Positions 40,847 through 50,046 of a DNA stretch of 64,000 bases are shown one piece after another. Where the stretch lies: assembly GCF_000378305.1 (NCBI RefSeq), contig NZ_KB899538.1, positions 682,001-746,000 on the forward strand, given 5' to 3'. Source of the DNA: Thioalkalivibrio sp. ALJ12. Lineage in GTDB: Bacteria; Pseudomonadota; Gammaproteobacteria; Ectothiorhodospirales; Ectothiorhodospiraceae. Every line of letters starts with the position of its first letter. Within the stretch, counting starts at the first letter, position 1. The notes beneath the pieces are model-generated. The model did no database searches and was not told where the DNA came from. It worked only from the letters and a program-made list of their open reading frames with translations. Position numbers and translations under genes: made by a program.

Positions 40847-41084
40847 CTCTGTGGAGGAAATGGGGTGAAACGCGCTAAACGCCTGTTGCTGCTTGGTTCG
40901 TATCAGAATGGCCAAAAAGCGACCAAAGTGTTTTTGTGTATTTAGATCAACAGCTTGTGAGGTATTGGTGATATCGGTTGGCTGTTGTGTCACCTAACTG
41001 CCATCGTTTGTATCCGCCTGTGGGTATCCTGTACAGGTCGTGTACAGGGATTGGTCCGGTATTGATCTCCCGGAGGGCTGCGCA

Positions 41085-41120
41085 CAAAAAAGCCCGGCCG
41101 CCGAAAACGGGGGCCGGGCT
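41085..41120 (-). terminator. Terminator of the pnt operon
   Basis: The stem AGCCCGGCC / GGCCGGGCT is followed on the minus strand by six T (41085-41090). It lies 36 bases after the pntB stop. A second GC-rich hairpin (CGGGCC...GGCCCG) lies between. Confidence 0.9.
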
Positions 41121-41156
41121 CGCAAGCGAGGACCGGGCGCCAGGCCCGGTCCGGGC

Positions 41157-42545
41157 CTAGCCGAGGGCCTTGACCGAGGCCACCAGTTCGGCGGCCACCT
41201 TCTGGCCGTCGCCGTACAGCATCTGGTTGTTGTCGGCATAGAACAGGTGGTTCTCGATGCCCGAGAACCCCGCGCCCTTGCCGCGCTTCACGCAGATGAC
41301 GTTCTGGGCCTGGTCGGCGTTCAGGATCGGCATGCCGTAGATCGGCGACTCCGGATTGGTCCGAGCCACCGGGTTCACGACGTCGTTCGCGCCGATCACC
41401 ATTGCGACATCCGCGGTCTTGAACTCCTCGTTGATCTCGTCAAGATCGAAGATGATGTCGTAGGGCACGCCGGCCTCGGCCAGCAACACGTTCATGTGCC
41501 CGGGCATGCGGCCCGCGACCGGGTGGATCGCGAACTTCACGTCCACACCACGCTTCTGCAGCAGCTGGGTGAACTCCCAGATCTTGTGCTGCGCCTGCGC
41601 GACGGCCATGCCGTAGCCCGGCACGATAATGACCTTCTCGGCGTAGGCCATCATGATCCCGGCATCGTTGGCCTGGATCTCCTTCATCGTGCCTTCGATC
41701 TCTTCCTCGGCACCCCCGGAGGAGCCGCCGAACTGGCTGAACAGGATGTTCTTGATCGGACGGTTCATCGCCTTGGCCATCAGCTGCGTGAGCAGCGTAC
41801 CGGCCGCACCGACCACGATACCGGCGATCATCAGGGCCGGGTTGTCGAGGACGATCCCCTTAAGGCCGACCGCGAGGCCGGTCAGCGCGTTGTACAGCGA
41901 GATGACCACCGGCATGTCGGCGCCGCCGATCGGGAGGGTCATCAGTATGCCGAAGGCCAGCGACAGCACGAAGAACAGCAGCAGAGTGAACGAGCCGATC
42001 TCGCCGCCACTGGTGGCCATCATGAAGCCCAGCAGCACGGTGATCGCGAAGATCGCGATGTTCACGACCTGCTGGCCGCCGAAGGTGAAGGTCTTCTTCA
42101 TCAGGCCTTCAAGCTTGGCGTAGGCCACCAGCGAGCCGGAGAAGGCCACCGAGCCGATCAGCGAGCCGGTCACGGCGATCGCCAGACCGGTGTTGGTGAC
42201 GGTTTCCGGGGTGGCCTGCAGCAGGTAGATCGCGCCGATACCGGCCGCGGCGCCGCCGCCCATGCCGTTGTACAGCGCGATCATCTGCGGCATGTCGGTC
42301 ATCGCGACCTTCTTGCCGCTCCACCAGGCCAGCGCACCACCAATGGCGATACCCAGGATGATCAGGGTGTAGTTCACGCCGCCGGAGATCTCCGGATGCA
42401 CGAAGGTCACGAGCGTGGCGATCACCATGCCCACGCCGGCCCAGATGATCCCCGGACGCGCGGTGGTCGGGGAGGACATCTGCTTGAGGCCGACGATGAA
42501 CAGCACCGCCGCCGCGAAGTAGGCGAGGTTGATGATCAGACTCAT
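41157..42545 (-). CDS. pntB: NAD(P) transhydrogenase, beta subunit
   Basis: A 462-residue inner-membrane protein of the proton-translocating transhydrogenase. The N-terminal two-thirds has nine or so membrane helices, including GGGAAAGIGAIYLLQ. The C-terminal part is the NADP domain (dIII): VIIVPGYGMAVAQAQH near residue 316, HPVAGRMPGHMNVLLAEA, VIGANDVVNP and KRGKGAGFSGIENHLFY. It is the last gene of the operon and overlaps pntAb by 4 bases. Confidence 0.97.
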   Translation of the reverse strand: MSLIINLAYFAAAVLFIVGLKQMSSPTTARPGIIWAGVGMVIATLVTFVHPEISGGVNYTLIILGIAIGGALAWWSGKKVAMTDMPQMIALYNGMGGGAAAGIGAIYLLQATPETVTNTGLAIAVTGSLIGSVAFSGSLVAYAKLEGLMKKTFTFGGQQVVNIAIFAITVLLGFMMATSGGEIGSFTLLLFFVLSLAFGILMTLPIGGADMPVVISLYNALTGLAVGLKGIVLDNPALMIAGIVVGAAGTLLTQLMAKAMNRPIKNILFSQFGGSSGGAEEEIEGTMKEIQANDAGIMMAYAEKVIIVPGYGMAVAQAQHKIWEFTQLLQKRGVDVKFAIHPVAGRMPGHMNVLLAEAGVPYDIIFDLDEINEEFKTADVAMVIGANDVVNPVARTNPESPIYGMPILNADQAQNVICVKRGKGAGFSGIENHLFYADNNQMLYGDGQKVAAELVASVKALG

Positions 42546-42853
42546 GCCTTATCTCCCTTCTTGTCGTCCTTTTTGCTGGTCGTGAACATCTCCAGCATGC
42601 GTTCGGTGACGACATAGCCACCCACGGCGTTGCCCGCGGCCAGGATTACGGCGACAAAGCCGATGGCCTGTTCCAGCGGCGTCTGGGCATGGCCCAGCGC
42701 GACCATGGTCCCGACCAGCACGATGCCGTGGACAAAGTTGGAACCGGACATCAGCGGGGTGTGCAGGATGACTGGCACCTTGGAGATGATCTCGTAGCCG
42801 GTGAAGGCCGCGAGCATGAAGATGTACAGCGCGATAAAGCCTTCGATGATCAT
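42542..42853 (-). CDS. pntAb: NAD(P) transhydrogenase, alpha-2 subunit
   Basis: A 103-residue membrane protein with three to four helices, the PntAb part that is fused to PntA in some bacteria and split in others. It has TPLMSGSNFVHGIVLVGTM and GYVVTERMLEMF, both family hallmarks, and ends with a Lys-rich tail. It overlaps pntB by 4 bases and pntAa by 4 bases, so the three are coupled. Confidence 0.96.
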   Translation of the reverse strand: MIIEGFIALYIFMLAAFTGYEIISKVPVILHTPLMSGSNFVHGIVLVGTMVALGHAQTPLEQAIGFVAVILAAGNAVGGYVVTERMLEMFTTSKKDDKKGDKA

Positions 42854-43983
42854 GATTGCGCTCCCTTCAGGGCCTCACGGGTGGCCTCGTGCACGATTTC
42901 GCCGTCGCGGGTCAGCACGCTCTTGGCGATGACCTCGTCTTCCCAGTCCGGCTTGAATTCGCCGCCCTCGGCGATCATCGGCGTGAGGAAATTGAGCAGG
43001 TTCTTGGCATACATCTCGGAGGCGTGCAGCGGGACCTGCGAAGGCACGTTCAGCGGCGCGTGAATGACCACGCCCTTGTGCTTGCTGGTCTTGCCCGGCT
43101 TGGACAGCTCGCAGTTGCCGCCGCCCTCGGCTGCGAGATCCACGATCACCGCGCCTGGCTTCATGCCCTCGACCATGTCCTTCGGGATCAGCTTCGGGGA
43201 CTCGCGGCCCGGGATCGCGGCGGTGGTGATCAGCACGTCCGCCTTGGCGATGTATTCGCCCAGGGCGTCCTGCTGCTGCTTCTTCTCTTCCGCGGTCAGT
43301 TCGCGGGCATAGCCGCCTTCGCCCTCGGCGGAGACGCCCAGATCCAGGAACTTCGCGCCCAGCGATTCGACCTGCTCCTTGGTCGCGGAGCGCACGTCGT
43401 AGGCCTCGACCATCGCGCCCAGGCGTTTGGCCGTGGCGATCGCCTGCAGCCCGGCCACGCCGGCGCCGATCACGATAACCTTGGCCGGGCGGATGGTGCC
43501 GGCCGCGGTGGTCAGCATCGGGAAGAAGCGGCAGGACAGATCCGAGCCCATGATCGCGCCTTTGTAGCCGACCACGGCCGCCTGCGAGGACAGCACGTCC
43601 ATGCTCTGCGCGCGCGAGATGCGCGGGATCAGTTCCATCGCGAAGCTCAGGATCTTGCGTTCCTGCATCGCCTTGACCACGTCCGGGTTGCGGTGGGCGT
43701 GGAACAGGCTGACGACGGTCGAGCCCTCCGGCAGCTGATTGACCTCTTCCACCGTCGGCGGCGCCACGCGGACCATCAGGTCCGACTGGCCGTAGGCCGC
43801 TTCGGTGTCGACTACGGTAGCCGACTCGTAAGAGTCATCCGGGAAATGGGCGTTGGTGCCAGCCCCTTTCTCCAGTTGCACGGTGACGCCCAACTGGGCG
43901 AACTTGGCCGCCACCGTCGGATCCAGGGCCACGCGGCGCTCGCCGCTGGCACTCTCCTTGGGAACGGATAATTTGATTGCCAT
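42850..43983 (-). CDS. pntAa: NAD(P) transhydrogenase, alpha-1 subunit
   Basis: A 377-residue cytosolic NAD-binding subunit (dI). It starts MAIKLSVPKESASGERRVALDP. The NAD-binding VIGAGVAGLQAIATAKRLGA is near residue 175, and the loop QDALGEYIAKADVLITTAAIPGR is typical. With PntAb and PntB it uses the proton gradient to reduce NADP with NADH. The first gene of its operon; the promoter should lie in the 390 bases upstream. Confidence 0.97.
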   Translation of the reverse strand: MAIKLSVPKESASGERRVALDPTVAAKFAQLGVTVQLEKGAGTNAHFPDDSYESATVVDTEAAYGQSDLMVRVAPPTVEEVNQLPEGSTVVSLFHAHRNPDVVKAMQERKILSFAMELIPRISRAQSMDVLSSQAAVVGYKGAIMGSDLSCRFFPMLTTAAGTIRPAKVIVIGAGVAGLQAIATAKRLGAMVEAYDVRSATKEQVESLGAKFLDLGVSAEGEGGYARELTAEEKKQQQDALGEYIAKADVLITTAAIPGRESPKLIPKDMVEGMKPGAVIVDLAAEGGGNCELSKPGKTSKHKGVVIHAPLNVPSQVPLHASEMYAKNLLNFLTPMIAEGGEFKPDWEDEVIAKSVLTRDGEIVHEATREALKGAQS

Positions 43984-44373
43984 GCGCTCTCTCCCCGGGC
44001 CAAGCGTTCCCGCAATCCCTCCGGGACGTTCGGCCGCGCTCGCGGGTGGTAATAAGGACGCCGAATAAGGCTTTTGTGGCCCATTCGGCGGAAAAAACGG
44101 CCAGCAAGTGTAGCGGAATCGCCTTCGCGCTTAAACAGCCCACCCATTTGTCGCGAATTCCGGGCCACCGCCGGCGGCTCAAACCGGTATTTATGCCCTT
44201 GTAATTGCGTTGAACGCCCGGCCTGTTTATTGTCAAGCAAGTTTCGTGCGATCCCGCGCCGCGCCAGCGGTCGACTCGGCGAAGGGGACATGGATTTGCT
44301 CACGCCCGGGGCGTCGGGCCTGCTCAAATTCCGCGTGAGCAAATCCGTGTTTCCTTGGAGACGGGACGAGGTC
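43984..44373. other. Divergent intergenic region, pntAa / HNH gene
   Basis: A 390-base gap between oppositely oriented genes. It must hold the pntAa promoter and may hold part of the HNH reading frame, which can be extended to an ATG at 44290. I see no RNA gene, repeat or hairpin of note in it; GC is somewhat lower around 44040-44240. Confidence 0.5.
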
Positions 44374-44955
44374 ATGTTGCCGACCGAGCATCAGGTCCTG
44401 CGTACGGACGCTGCGGGCATGCCACTGGAATGGATCGGCCTGGAACAGGCCGTGCGCCTCTATTACACCGAGCAGGTCGCCTACGCCTGCGGGAGTCTGC
44501 TGTATCGCGTGCGCGGCGGCATCAACGCCCGCACCGGGCTGCAGTCCCGAGTCGAGGTCAACTCGATCATCGCCACCTTCGGCACCCGCCAGTCCCGCTT
44601 CAATCACTACATCCCGCCGCTCAACAACACCACTCTGTTTCGCCGCGACGCACATCTGTGCCTGTACTGCGGCCAGCACTTCTGCGAGCGTGATCTCTCG
44701 CGCGACCACGTCACCCCGATCAGCCAGAACGGGGCGGATACCTGGAACAACGTGGTCACCGCCTGCAAACGCTGCAACAACCACAAGGCCGGGCGCACCC
44801 CCGAGCAGGCCGACATGCAGCTGCTGGCGATTCCGTTCACGCCCACCCACGCGGAGTACATCTATCTGAAAGGCAAGCGGGTGCTGGCCGACCAGATGGA
44901 GTTCCTGCTGGCGCATTTCCCCCGGACCAGCCCCCTGCGCGGCCGCCTCGGCTGA
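44374..44955 (+). CDS. HNH endonuclease family protein
   Basis: A 193-residue protein. The C-terminal half is an HNH domain: CLYCGQHFCERDLSRDHV, with the zinc Cys pair and DH, then NGADTWNNVVTACKRCNNHKAG with the second Cys pair. The N-terminal half (LEWIGLEQAVRLYYTEQVAY) is typical of a stand-alone bacterial HNH group often found near housekeeping genes and of unknown target. Start: 44374 gives the family N-terminus; 44290 has a fair ribosome site and adds 28 residues. It is not linked to any restriction or phage genes here. Confidence 0.85.
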   Translation: MLPTEHQVLRTDAAGMPLEWIGLEQAVRLYYTEQVAYACGSLLYRVRGGINARTGLQSRVEVNSIIATFGTRQSRFNHYIPPLNNTTLFRRDAHLCLYCGQHFCERDLSRDHVTPISQNGADTWNNVVTACKRCNNHKAGRTPEQADMQLLAIPFTPTHAEYIYLKGKRVLADQMEFLLAHFPRTSPLRGRLG

Positions 44956-45064
44956 TCGCACCCGCGCGCCTCGTGCGCGGCTCGCGCTATCCTTGGCAGG
45001 GAACCAACGCAACTGGCGTGACTCCGACAGGAGTCATCCACCCTCTATTGCCGCAGGGAGCACC

Positions 45065-46159
45065 ATGAAGTACTTCGGAGAAGCGGATTACCGCCACGGC
45101 CAGCCGCGCAAGGCGGGCGTACTGCTGACCAACCTCGGTACGCCGGACGAGCCCACCGCCCCGGCGCTCAAGCGCTATCTGAAGGAATTCCTCTGGGACC
45201 CGCGCGTGGTCGAGTTCCCGCGCCCGCTGTGGTGGCTCATTCTCAACGGCATCATCCTCAATATCCGCCCGAAGCGTTCGGCCGCCAAGTACGCCACCGT
45301 CTGGACCGACGACGGCTCACCGCTGCTGGCCATCTCTCGGCGCCAGGCCGAGGGCGTGCGCAAGCGTCTGGCCGACCAGGTCGGCGAGGAGGTACCGGTC
45401 GCGCTGGGGATGCGCTACGGCAACCCCTCCATCGAGGCGGGCCTGGACGAGCTGCGCCGCCAGGGCGTTCGCCGCGTGATCGTGTTGCCCCTGTACCCGC
45501 AATATTCCGGGAGCACCACCGGCTCCACCTTCGATGCGGTGGCCGACGTACTGAAGGGCTGGCGCTGGGTCCCGGATCTTCAGTTCCTCGCCGCCTACGA
45601 CGCCGAGCCCGGCTATATCGAAGCACTGGCCAGCAGCGTGCGCGAGCACTGGAATGCACACGGCCGGGCGGACCGCCTGGTGATGTCGTTCCACGGCATC
45701 CCGAAGCGCTATCTGCTCAAGGGTGACCCGTACCACTGCCTGTGCCATGCCACCGGCCAGAAACTGGCTGCAAGGCTGGGTCTGAACGACGACCAGTGGC
45801 AGGTGACCTTCCAGTCGCGTTTCGGCCGCGAGGAGTGGCTGAAGCCCTATACCGACAAGACGATGAAGGCGCTGCCCAAGGAGGGCGTGCGCTCGGTGGA
45901 CGTGATCTGCCCCGGTTTCTCGGCCGACTGCCTGGAAACCATCGAGGAGATCGGCGACGAGAACCGCGAGATCTTCCTCAAGGCCGGTGGCGAACGCTTC
46001 CACTACATCCCGGCGCTGAACGACCGGTCCGACCACCTCGACTTCCTGGCCGGACTGGCCCGCCAGCACATCGCCCCGTGGCTGGACGATCCGGACAATG
46101 CCCCCGAGGCCCGCGCCGCCGCCCGCGAACGGGCGCTGGCCCTGGGCGCGCAGCAGTAG
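45065..46159 (+). CDS. hemH: Ferrochelatase
   Basis: A 364-residue enzyme that puts iron into protoporphyrin IX, the last haem step. It has VLLTNLGTPDEPTAPALKRYL near residue 19, LPLYPQYSGSTTGS, the active-site SFHGIPKRYL near residue 202, FQSRFGREEWLKPYT, and VDVICPGFSADCLETIEE near residue 279. The ATG at 45065 follows GCAGGGAGC. The MoCF gene follows after 6 bases. Haem supply matters for the cytochrome subunit of flavocytochrome c, but the two are not linked. Confidence 0.97.
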   Translation: MKYFGEADYRHGQPRKAGVLLTNLGTPDEPTAPALKRYLKEFLWDPRVVEFPRPLWWLILNGIILNIRPKRSAAKYATVWTDDGSPLLAISRRQAEGVRKRLADQVGEEVPVALGMRYGNPSIEAGLDELRRQGVRRVIVLPLYPQYSGSTTGSTFDAVADVLKGWRWVPDLQFLAAYDAEPGYIEALASSVREHWNAHGRADRLVMSFHGIPKRYLLKGDPYHCLCHATGQKLAARLGLNDDQWQVTFQSRFGREEWLKPYTDKTMKALPKEGVRSVDVICPGFSADCLETIEEIGDENREIFLKAGGERFHYIPALNDRSDHLDFLAGLARQHIAPWLDDPDNAPEARAAARERALALGAQQ

Positions 46160-46165
46160 GCCGCG

Positions 46166-46945
46166 ATGGACGAGACCACCGCGCCCGGGCGAGTCGGCGA
46201 ACCCGGCGAGACCGAGATCGGCGCCGTGATCATCGGCGACGAGCTGCTCAGCGGGAAGCGCCGTGACCGGCACCAGGAACACCTCACCGCGGCCCTGGCG
46301 GAGAAGGGGCTGGAGCTGGCCTGGATCCGTATTGTCGGGGACCACGCCGGCCGCCTGACGCAGACCTTTCGCGAGACGCTGGCAACCGGGGCGGAGGTCT
46401 TCAGCTTTGGCGGGATCGGGGCCACGCCGGATGATCGCACCCGCGCCTGCCTCGCCGAGGCGCTTGGGCTTCCCCTGCGGCCGCACCCGGATTTCATGAC
46501 TATCCTCGAGGAACGCTTTGGCGCAGAGGCCTGGCCGCATCGCGTGCGCATGGCCGAATTGCCGGAAGGGGCCAGCCTGATCCCGAATCCGGTCAACGGC
46601 ATCCCGGGGCTCAGCTGCCAGCGGCATCACTGCGTGCCGGGATTCCCGGTCATGGCCGAACCGATGGTGCGCTGGGTGCTGGACCAGCGTTTCCCCGGGC
46701 GCGATGCCGCCGCCGGCTCGATCGAGGAGGTCCTGGTGCTCGAGAACGTGACCGAGAGCCGCCTGGTCCCGGTGCTCGAGGCCATGGAGGCGGCATTCCC
46801 CGATTTGCGCATCTCCTGTCTGCCACGGATGGACCGCCAGGCCCCGCAGGTCGAGCTGGGCCTGCGCGGCCCCCGCGCCCGCGTCACCGAGGGGCAGGCC
46901 GCGCTGCGCCAGCAGCTAATTTCCGGGGGCTTTCTGAGCCACTGA
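46166..46945 (+). CDS. MoCF/CinA-like molybdopterin-binding domain protein
   Basis: A 259-residue protein with the MoCF fold: GAVIIGDELLSGKRRDRHQE near residue 19 and VFSFGGIGATPDDRTRACLA near residue 78, as in the N-terminal half of CinA. It lacks the C-terminal amidase domain of CinA. Proteins of this short kind are annotated as molybdopterin-binding or competence/damage-inducible A-like; the reaction is not established. It begins 6 bases after hemH and is probably co-transcribed. Confidence 0.85.
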   Translation: MDETTAPGRVGEPGETEIGAVIIGDELLSGKRRDRHQEHLTAALAEKGLELAWIRIVGDHAGRLTQTFRETLATGAEVFSFGGIGATPDDRTRACLAEALGLPLRPHPDFMTILEERFGAEAWPHRVRMAELPEGASLIPNPVNGIPGLSCQRHHCVPGFPVMAEPMVRWVLDQRFPGRDAAAGSIEEVLVLENVTESRLVPVLEAMEAAFPDLRISCLPRMDRQAPQVELGLRGPRARVTEGQAALRQQLISGGFLSH

Positions 46946-47063
46946 CAGGGTAGTGTCGCGCGGTCCAGTGGGGGGCTTGCGCGCCCCTGCTTTCCCGGTA
47001 TATTGCATTGGGCAGGCACTTGCCTGCGTGCCGCGTTCGCGGCCCGAATGGAAGACCCCGCCC

Positions 47064-47783
47064 GTGAACCTGCCTGTTCTTGACCCCGTGTGGTCGGACC
47101 CTGTCGAGACGCTTCCGGCGCGTGCGCCGGGTGTAATCGAATCCCGAGTTCCCGAAGCCTGCGAGCCGGAGGGCTGGCTGGATGCGCTGGTGCACGATCA
47201 GCGGTGCGTCTGGCCTGACTTCCTGCCTGCGGAGACCGTCGATGCGCTGCACGACGAGGTCTATGCCCTGCGTGATGCCGCGCAGCTGGCGCAGGCGCGG
47301 ATCGGTCGGGGTGGCGAGCGCCATCGCGACCGATCCACCCGCGGCGACTGGATCCACTGGCTGGATGGCGCCAGCCCGGCGCAGCAGGCGTTCATGGCAC
47401 GCCTGGATGAGATCCGTCTGCAGGTGAGCCGGTCGTTGATCCCGGGGCTGTTCGAGACCGAATCGCACTTTGCCCTGTACCCGCCCGGGACCCACTACGA
47501 GCGCCATGTAGATGCCTTCCAGGCTGGCAATTGCCGCCGGCTGTCGCTGGTGTTCTATCTGAACCGCGACTGGCGCGAGCAGGACGGCGGCCAGCTCGCG
47601 ATCTACGACGATGCGGACCGCGAATGCCAGCGCATTCAGCCGACGGCCGGTACCCTGGTGATGTTCCTCAGCCAGACCGTGCCGCACGCAGTGCTGCCCA
47701 CCCGCCGCTGGCGCGCCAGCATCGCCTCCTGGATGCGTGTGCGCGACCTTGCCAACCCGCTCGCCGGGCTCGACCGCTTCTGA
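47064..47783 (+). CDS. 2OG-Fe(II) oxygenase (SM-20/PiuC-like)
   Basis: A 239-residue protein with the prolyl-hydroxylase-type fold. The iron ligands are in HYERHVDAF (HxD) and VPHAVLPTRRWRASI (distal His, then Arg for 2-oxoglutarate). FLPAETVDALHDEVYAL near the start and RLSLVFYLNRDW near the middle are typical. The start is a GTG at 47064; the frame is open further 5' but GGAAG lies nine bases before this GTG. The substrate is unknown. It is followed after about 108 bases by nrdJa. Confidence 0.82.
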   Translation: MNLPVLDPVWSDPVETLPARAPGVIESRVPEACEPEGWLDALVHDQRCVWPDFLPAETVDALHDEVYALRDAAQLAQARIGRGGERHRDRSTRGDWIHWLDGASPAQQAFMARLDEIRLQVSRSLIPGLFETESHFALYPPGTHYERHVDAFQAGNCRRLSLVFYLNRDWREQDGGQLAIYDDADRECQRIQPTAGTLVMFLSQTVPHAVLPTRRWRASIASWMRVRDLANPLAGLDRF

Positions 47784-47891
47784 CGCTTCTGACACCGGCC
47801 GCGGCGCGTTCTTGCAGCCTGCGGCGACGGCGCCCATGATCGGGGAAGGGCGCTCCGCGCCCTTCGGTCGAGCGCAATGCGGCGGGCCAAT

Positions 47892-50027
47892 ATGGGCAAG
47901 ATCCGGCAATGGCAGGACAACGATCGCACCTCACGAGACACGTCGCCCGACGTGCCCCTGCAGCCCTCGTCGGCTTCGATCTGGGCCGAGCGCTATCAGC
48001 TGCGTGACGCGCGGGGCGAGCCGGTGGATGCCTCGGTCGGGGCGATGTTCGACCGTGTCGCCGGGGCCCTCGCCGCGGTCGAGGCGCCGGACAAGCGCGC
48101 GTCGATCGCGCGCGAGTTCCGCTGGGCGCTGGACAACGGCGCCATCCCGGCCGGGCGGATACTGTCCAATGCCGGGGCCGAGGCGTACAAGCCGCAGACC
48201 ACACTGATCAACTGCACCGTCTCGCGCACGATCCGGGATTCGCTGCAGGCCATCCTCGATGCCAATACGGCTGCCGGGCTGACGCTCAAGGCCGGGGCCG
48301 GCATCGGCTATGACTTCAGCACCCTGCGCCCGAAGGGTGCGCTGGTCGCGGGTGCGGGCGCGTCGACCAACGGTCCGGTCGCGTTCATGCAGATCTTCGA
48401 CCAGACCTGCCGCACCATCGGCGCGGCCGGAGGTCGCCGCGGGGCACAGATGGCAACGCTGGATATCGGCCATCCCGATATCGAACGCTTCATCCTCGCC
48501 AAGCGCCGCAAGGGGCGGCTGACCCAGTTCAACCTGTCCGTGCTGGTGCGCGATGCCTTTCTGGAGGCGGTGGAGCGCGACGACGAATGGGCGCTCGCCT
48601 TCCCGCTGTTGCCCGTGGAACAGGACGCGGTGGCCGCCTCCGATCTCGTCTATCGCGACTGGCCGGTGGTCGAGGACGGCTACCGCGTGGACGACCAGGG
48701 CCGGGTCGCCTGCCGTATCTACCGCCGCGTGCGCGCCCGCGAGCTGTGGGACACCCTGATGCGCAGCACCTATGACGTCGGCGAACCCGGCGTCATCCTG
48801 ATCGATCAGGTCAACCGCCAGAACAACGCCTGGTTCGACGAGGTGATCCGGGCGACCAATCCTTGCGGGGAGCAACCGCTGCCACCGGACGGGGCCTGTC
48901 TACTGGGGTCGGTGAACCTGACGCGGTTCGTCTCCGCGCCGTTCACCGCAGACGCCGCCTTCGACTGGGCGCGTTTCGAGCGGGTGGTGCGCGTGTTCAC
49001 GCGCATGCTGGACAACGTCGCGGACATCTCCGGGCTGCCGCTGCCGGAACAGCGCGCCGAGATGCTGCGCAAGCGCCGCCACGGCATGGGCATCCTCGGG
49101 CTCGGGTCGGCTCTGGCGATGCTGGGGGAGACCTATGGCTCGGAGTCGGCCGCCGACTTCACCGTAGAGGTCTGTCGCCGCCTGGCGCTGGAGAGCTGGC
49201 GGGCCGGGCTGGATCTGGCACGCGAGAAGGGTCCGGCCCCGATCATGGACGAGGACTTCACGCTGACCGCGGACATGCTCCGGCGTCAGCCGGCGCTGGC
49301 CGAGGCCGGCTATCAGGTGGGCGACGTGCTGAAGGGTCGGGAGCTGCATGCCCGCTTCAGCCCCTACATGCAGCGCATCGCCGAGGAGGACCCGGCGCTG
49401 GTTGCGGCGCTGGCCGAGGAAGGCGCGCGCTTTACCCACGCCACCTCCATCGCGCCCACCGGGACCATCAGCTTCTCGGTCGCCAACAACGCGAGCAACG
49501 GCATCGAACCGACCTTTCTCCATCACACCACGCGCAACATCCGCCGCCCCGGGCGGCGTACCCGCGAGGCCGTGGACTGCTACTCGTTTGAGTTGCTGGC
49601 CTACCGCGCCCGGGTCGATGCCGAGGCGGGGCCGGGGGATCTTCCCGCCAACGCGATCACCGCGGACCGGGTCAGCGTGGATGCCCACATCCGCATGCAG
49701 GCCGCCGCGCAACCGTGGGTGGACTCGGCCATCTCCAAGACGCTCAACGTCCCGAGCGATATCCCGTTCGAGGACTTCCAGCAGGTCTACCTGCAGGCCT
49801 GGCGCGCCGGGCTCAAGGGCTGCACCACCTACCGGCCCAACCCGCAGGCGCAGATGGGCGTGCTGGTGGACCCCGAACGCCTGCGTAGCACCTGGTATAC
49901 CTTCGCCCTGGCGGATGGCCGGGAGCTGACCCTGCGCGGTGACGAAGAGGTCGAGTACGAAGGCCAGATCCACACCGCCGCCAATCTCTTCGCCGCGCTG
50001 GACGAGGGCTACTACGACGACGTCTGA
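47892..50027 (+). CDS. nrdJa: Adenosylcobalamin-dependent ribonucleotide reductase, large part (NrdJa)
   Basis: A 711-residue class II ribonucleotide reductase. The first catalytic Cys is in LINCTVSRTIRDSL, the active-site Cys in ATNPCGEQPLPPDGAC near residue 330, and the ISFSVANNASNGIEP loop and APTGTISF are family features. It reduces ribonucleotides with a B12-made thiyl radical and works with or without oxygen. The C-terminal redox cysteines are absent and are supplied by the next gene, as in Pseudomonas NrdJab. An ATG at 47877 would add five residues. No cobalamin riboswitch is seen upstream. Confidence 0.93.
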   Translation: MGKIRQWQDNDRTSRDTSPDVPLQPSSASIWAERYQLRDARGEPVDASVGAMFDRVAGALAAVEAPDKRASIAREFRWALDNGAIPAGRILSNAGAEAYKPQTTLINCTVSRTIRDSLQAILDANTAAGLTLKAGAGIGYDFSTLRPKGALVAGAGASTNGPVAFMQIFDQTCRTIGAAGGRRGAQMATLDIGHPDIERFILAKRRKGRLTQFNLSVLVRDAFLEAVERDDEWALAFPLLPVEQDAVAASDLVYRDWPVVEDGYRVDDQGRVACRIYRRVRARELWDTLMRSTYDVGEPGVILIDQVNRQNNAWFDEVIRATNPCGEQPLPPDGACLLGSVNLTRFVSAPFTADAAFDWARFERVVRVFTRMLDNVADISGLPLPEQRAEMLRKRRHGMGILGLGSALAMLGETYGSESAADFTVEVCRRLALESWRAGLDLAREKGPAPIMDEDFTLTADMLRRQPALAEAGYQVGDVLKGRELHARFSPYMQRIAEEDPALVAALAEEGARFTHATSIAPTGTISFSVANNASNGIEPTFLHHTTRNIRRPGRRTREAVDCYSFELLAYRARVDAEAGPGDLPANAITADRVSVDAHIRMQAAAQPWVDSAISKTLNVPSDIPFEDFQQVYLQAWRAGLKGCTTYRPNPQAQMGVLVDPERLRSTWYTFALADGRELTLRGDEEVEYEGQIHTAANLFAALDEGYYDDV

Positions 50028-50046
50028 CGCCGCCGGGGAGGACACG

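Noticed and set aside
41028-41047. CTGTACAGGTCGTGTACAG near the pnt terminator as a LexA box
   Set aside because: The spacing between CTGT and ACAG is 11 bases and not 8, and no SOS gene starts next to it.
40780-41084. The DnaA-box region as a replication origin
   Set aside because: Only two boxes, no dnaA, dnaN, gidA or rpmH near, and no extended AT-rich unwinding region. Regulation of priA is more likely.
47784-47891. A cobalamin riboswitch before nrdJa
   Set aside because: The gap is about 108 bases, holds only a short GC hairpin (47848-47862) and lacks a B12-box-like sequence.
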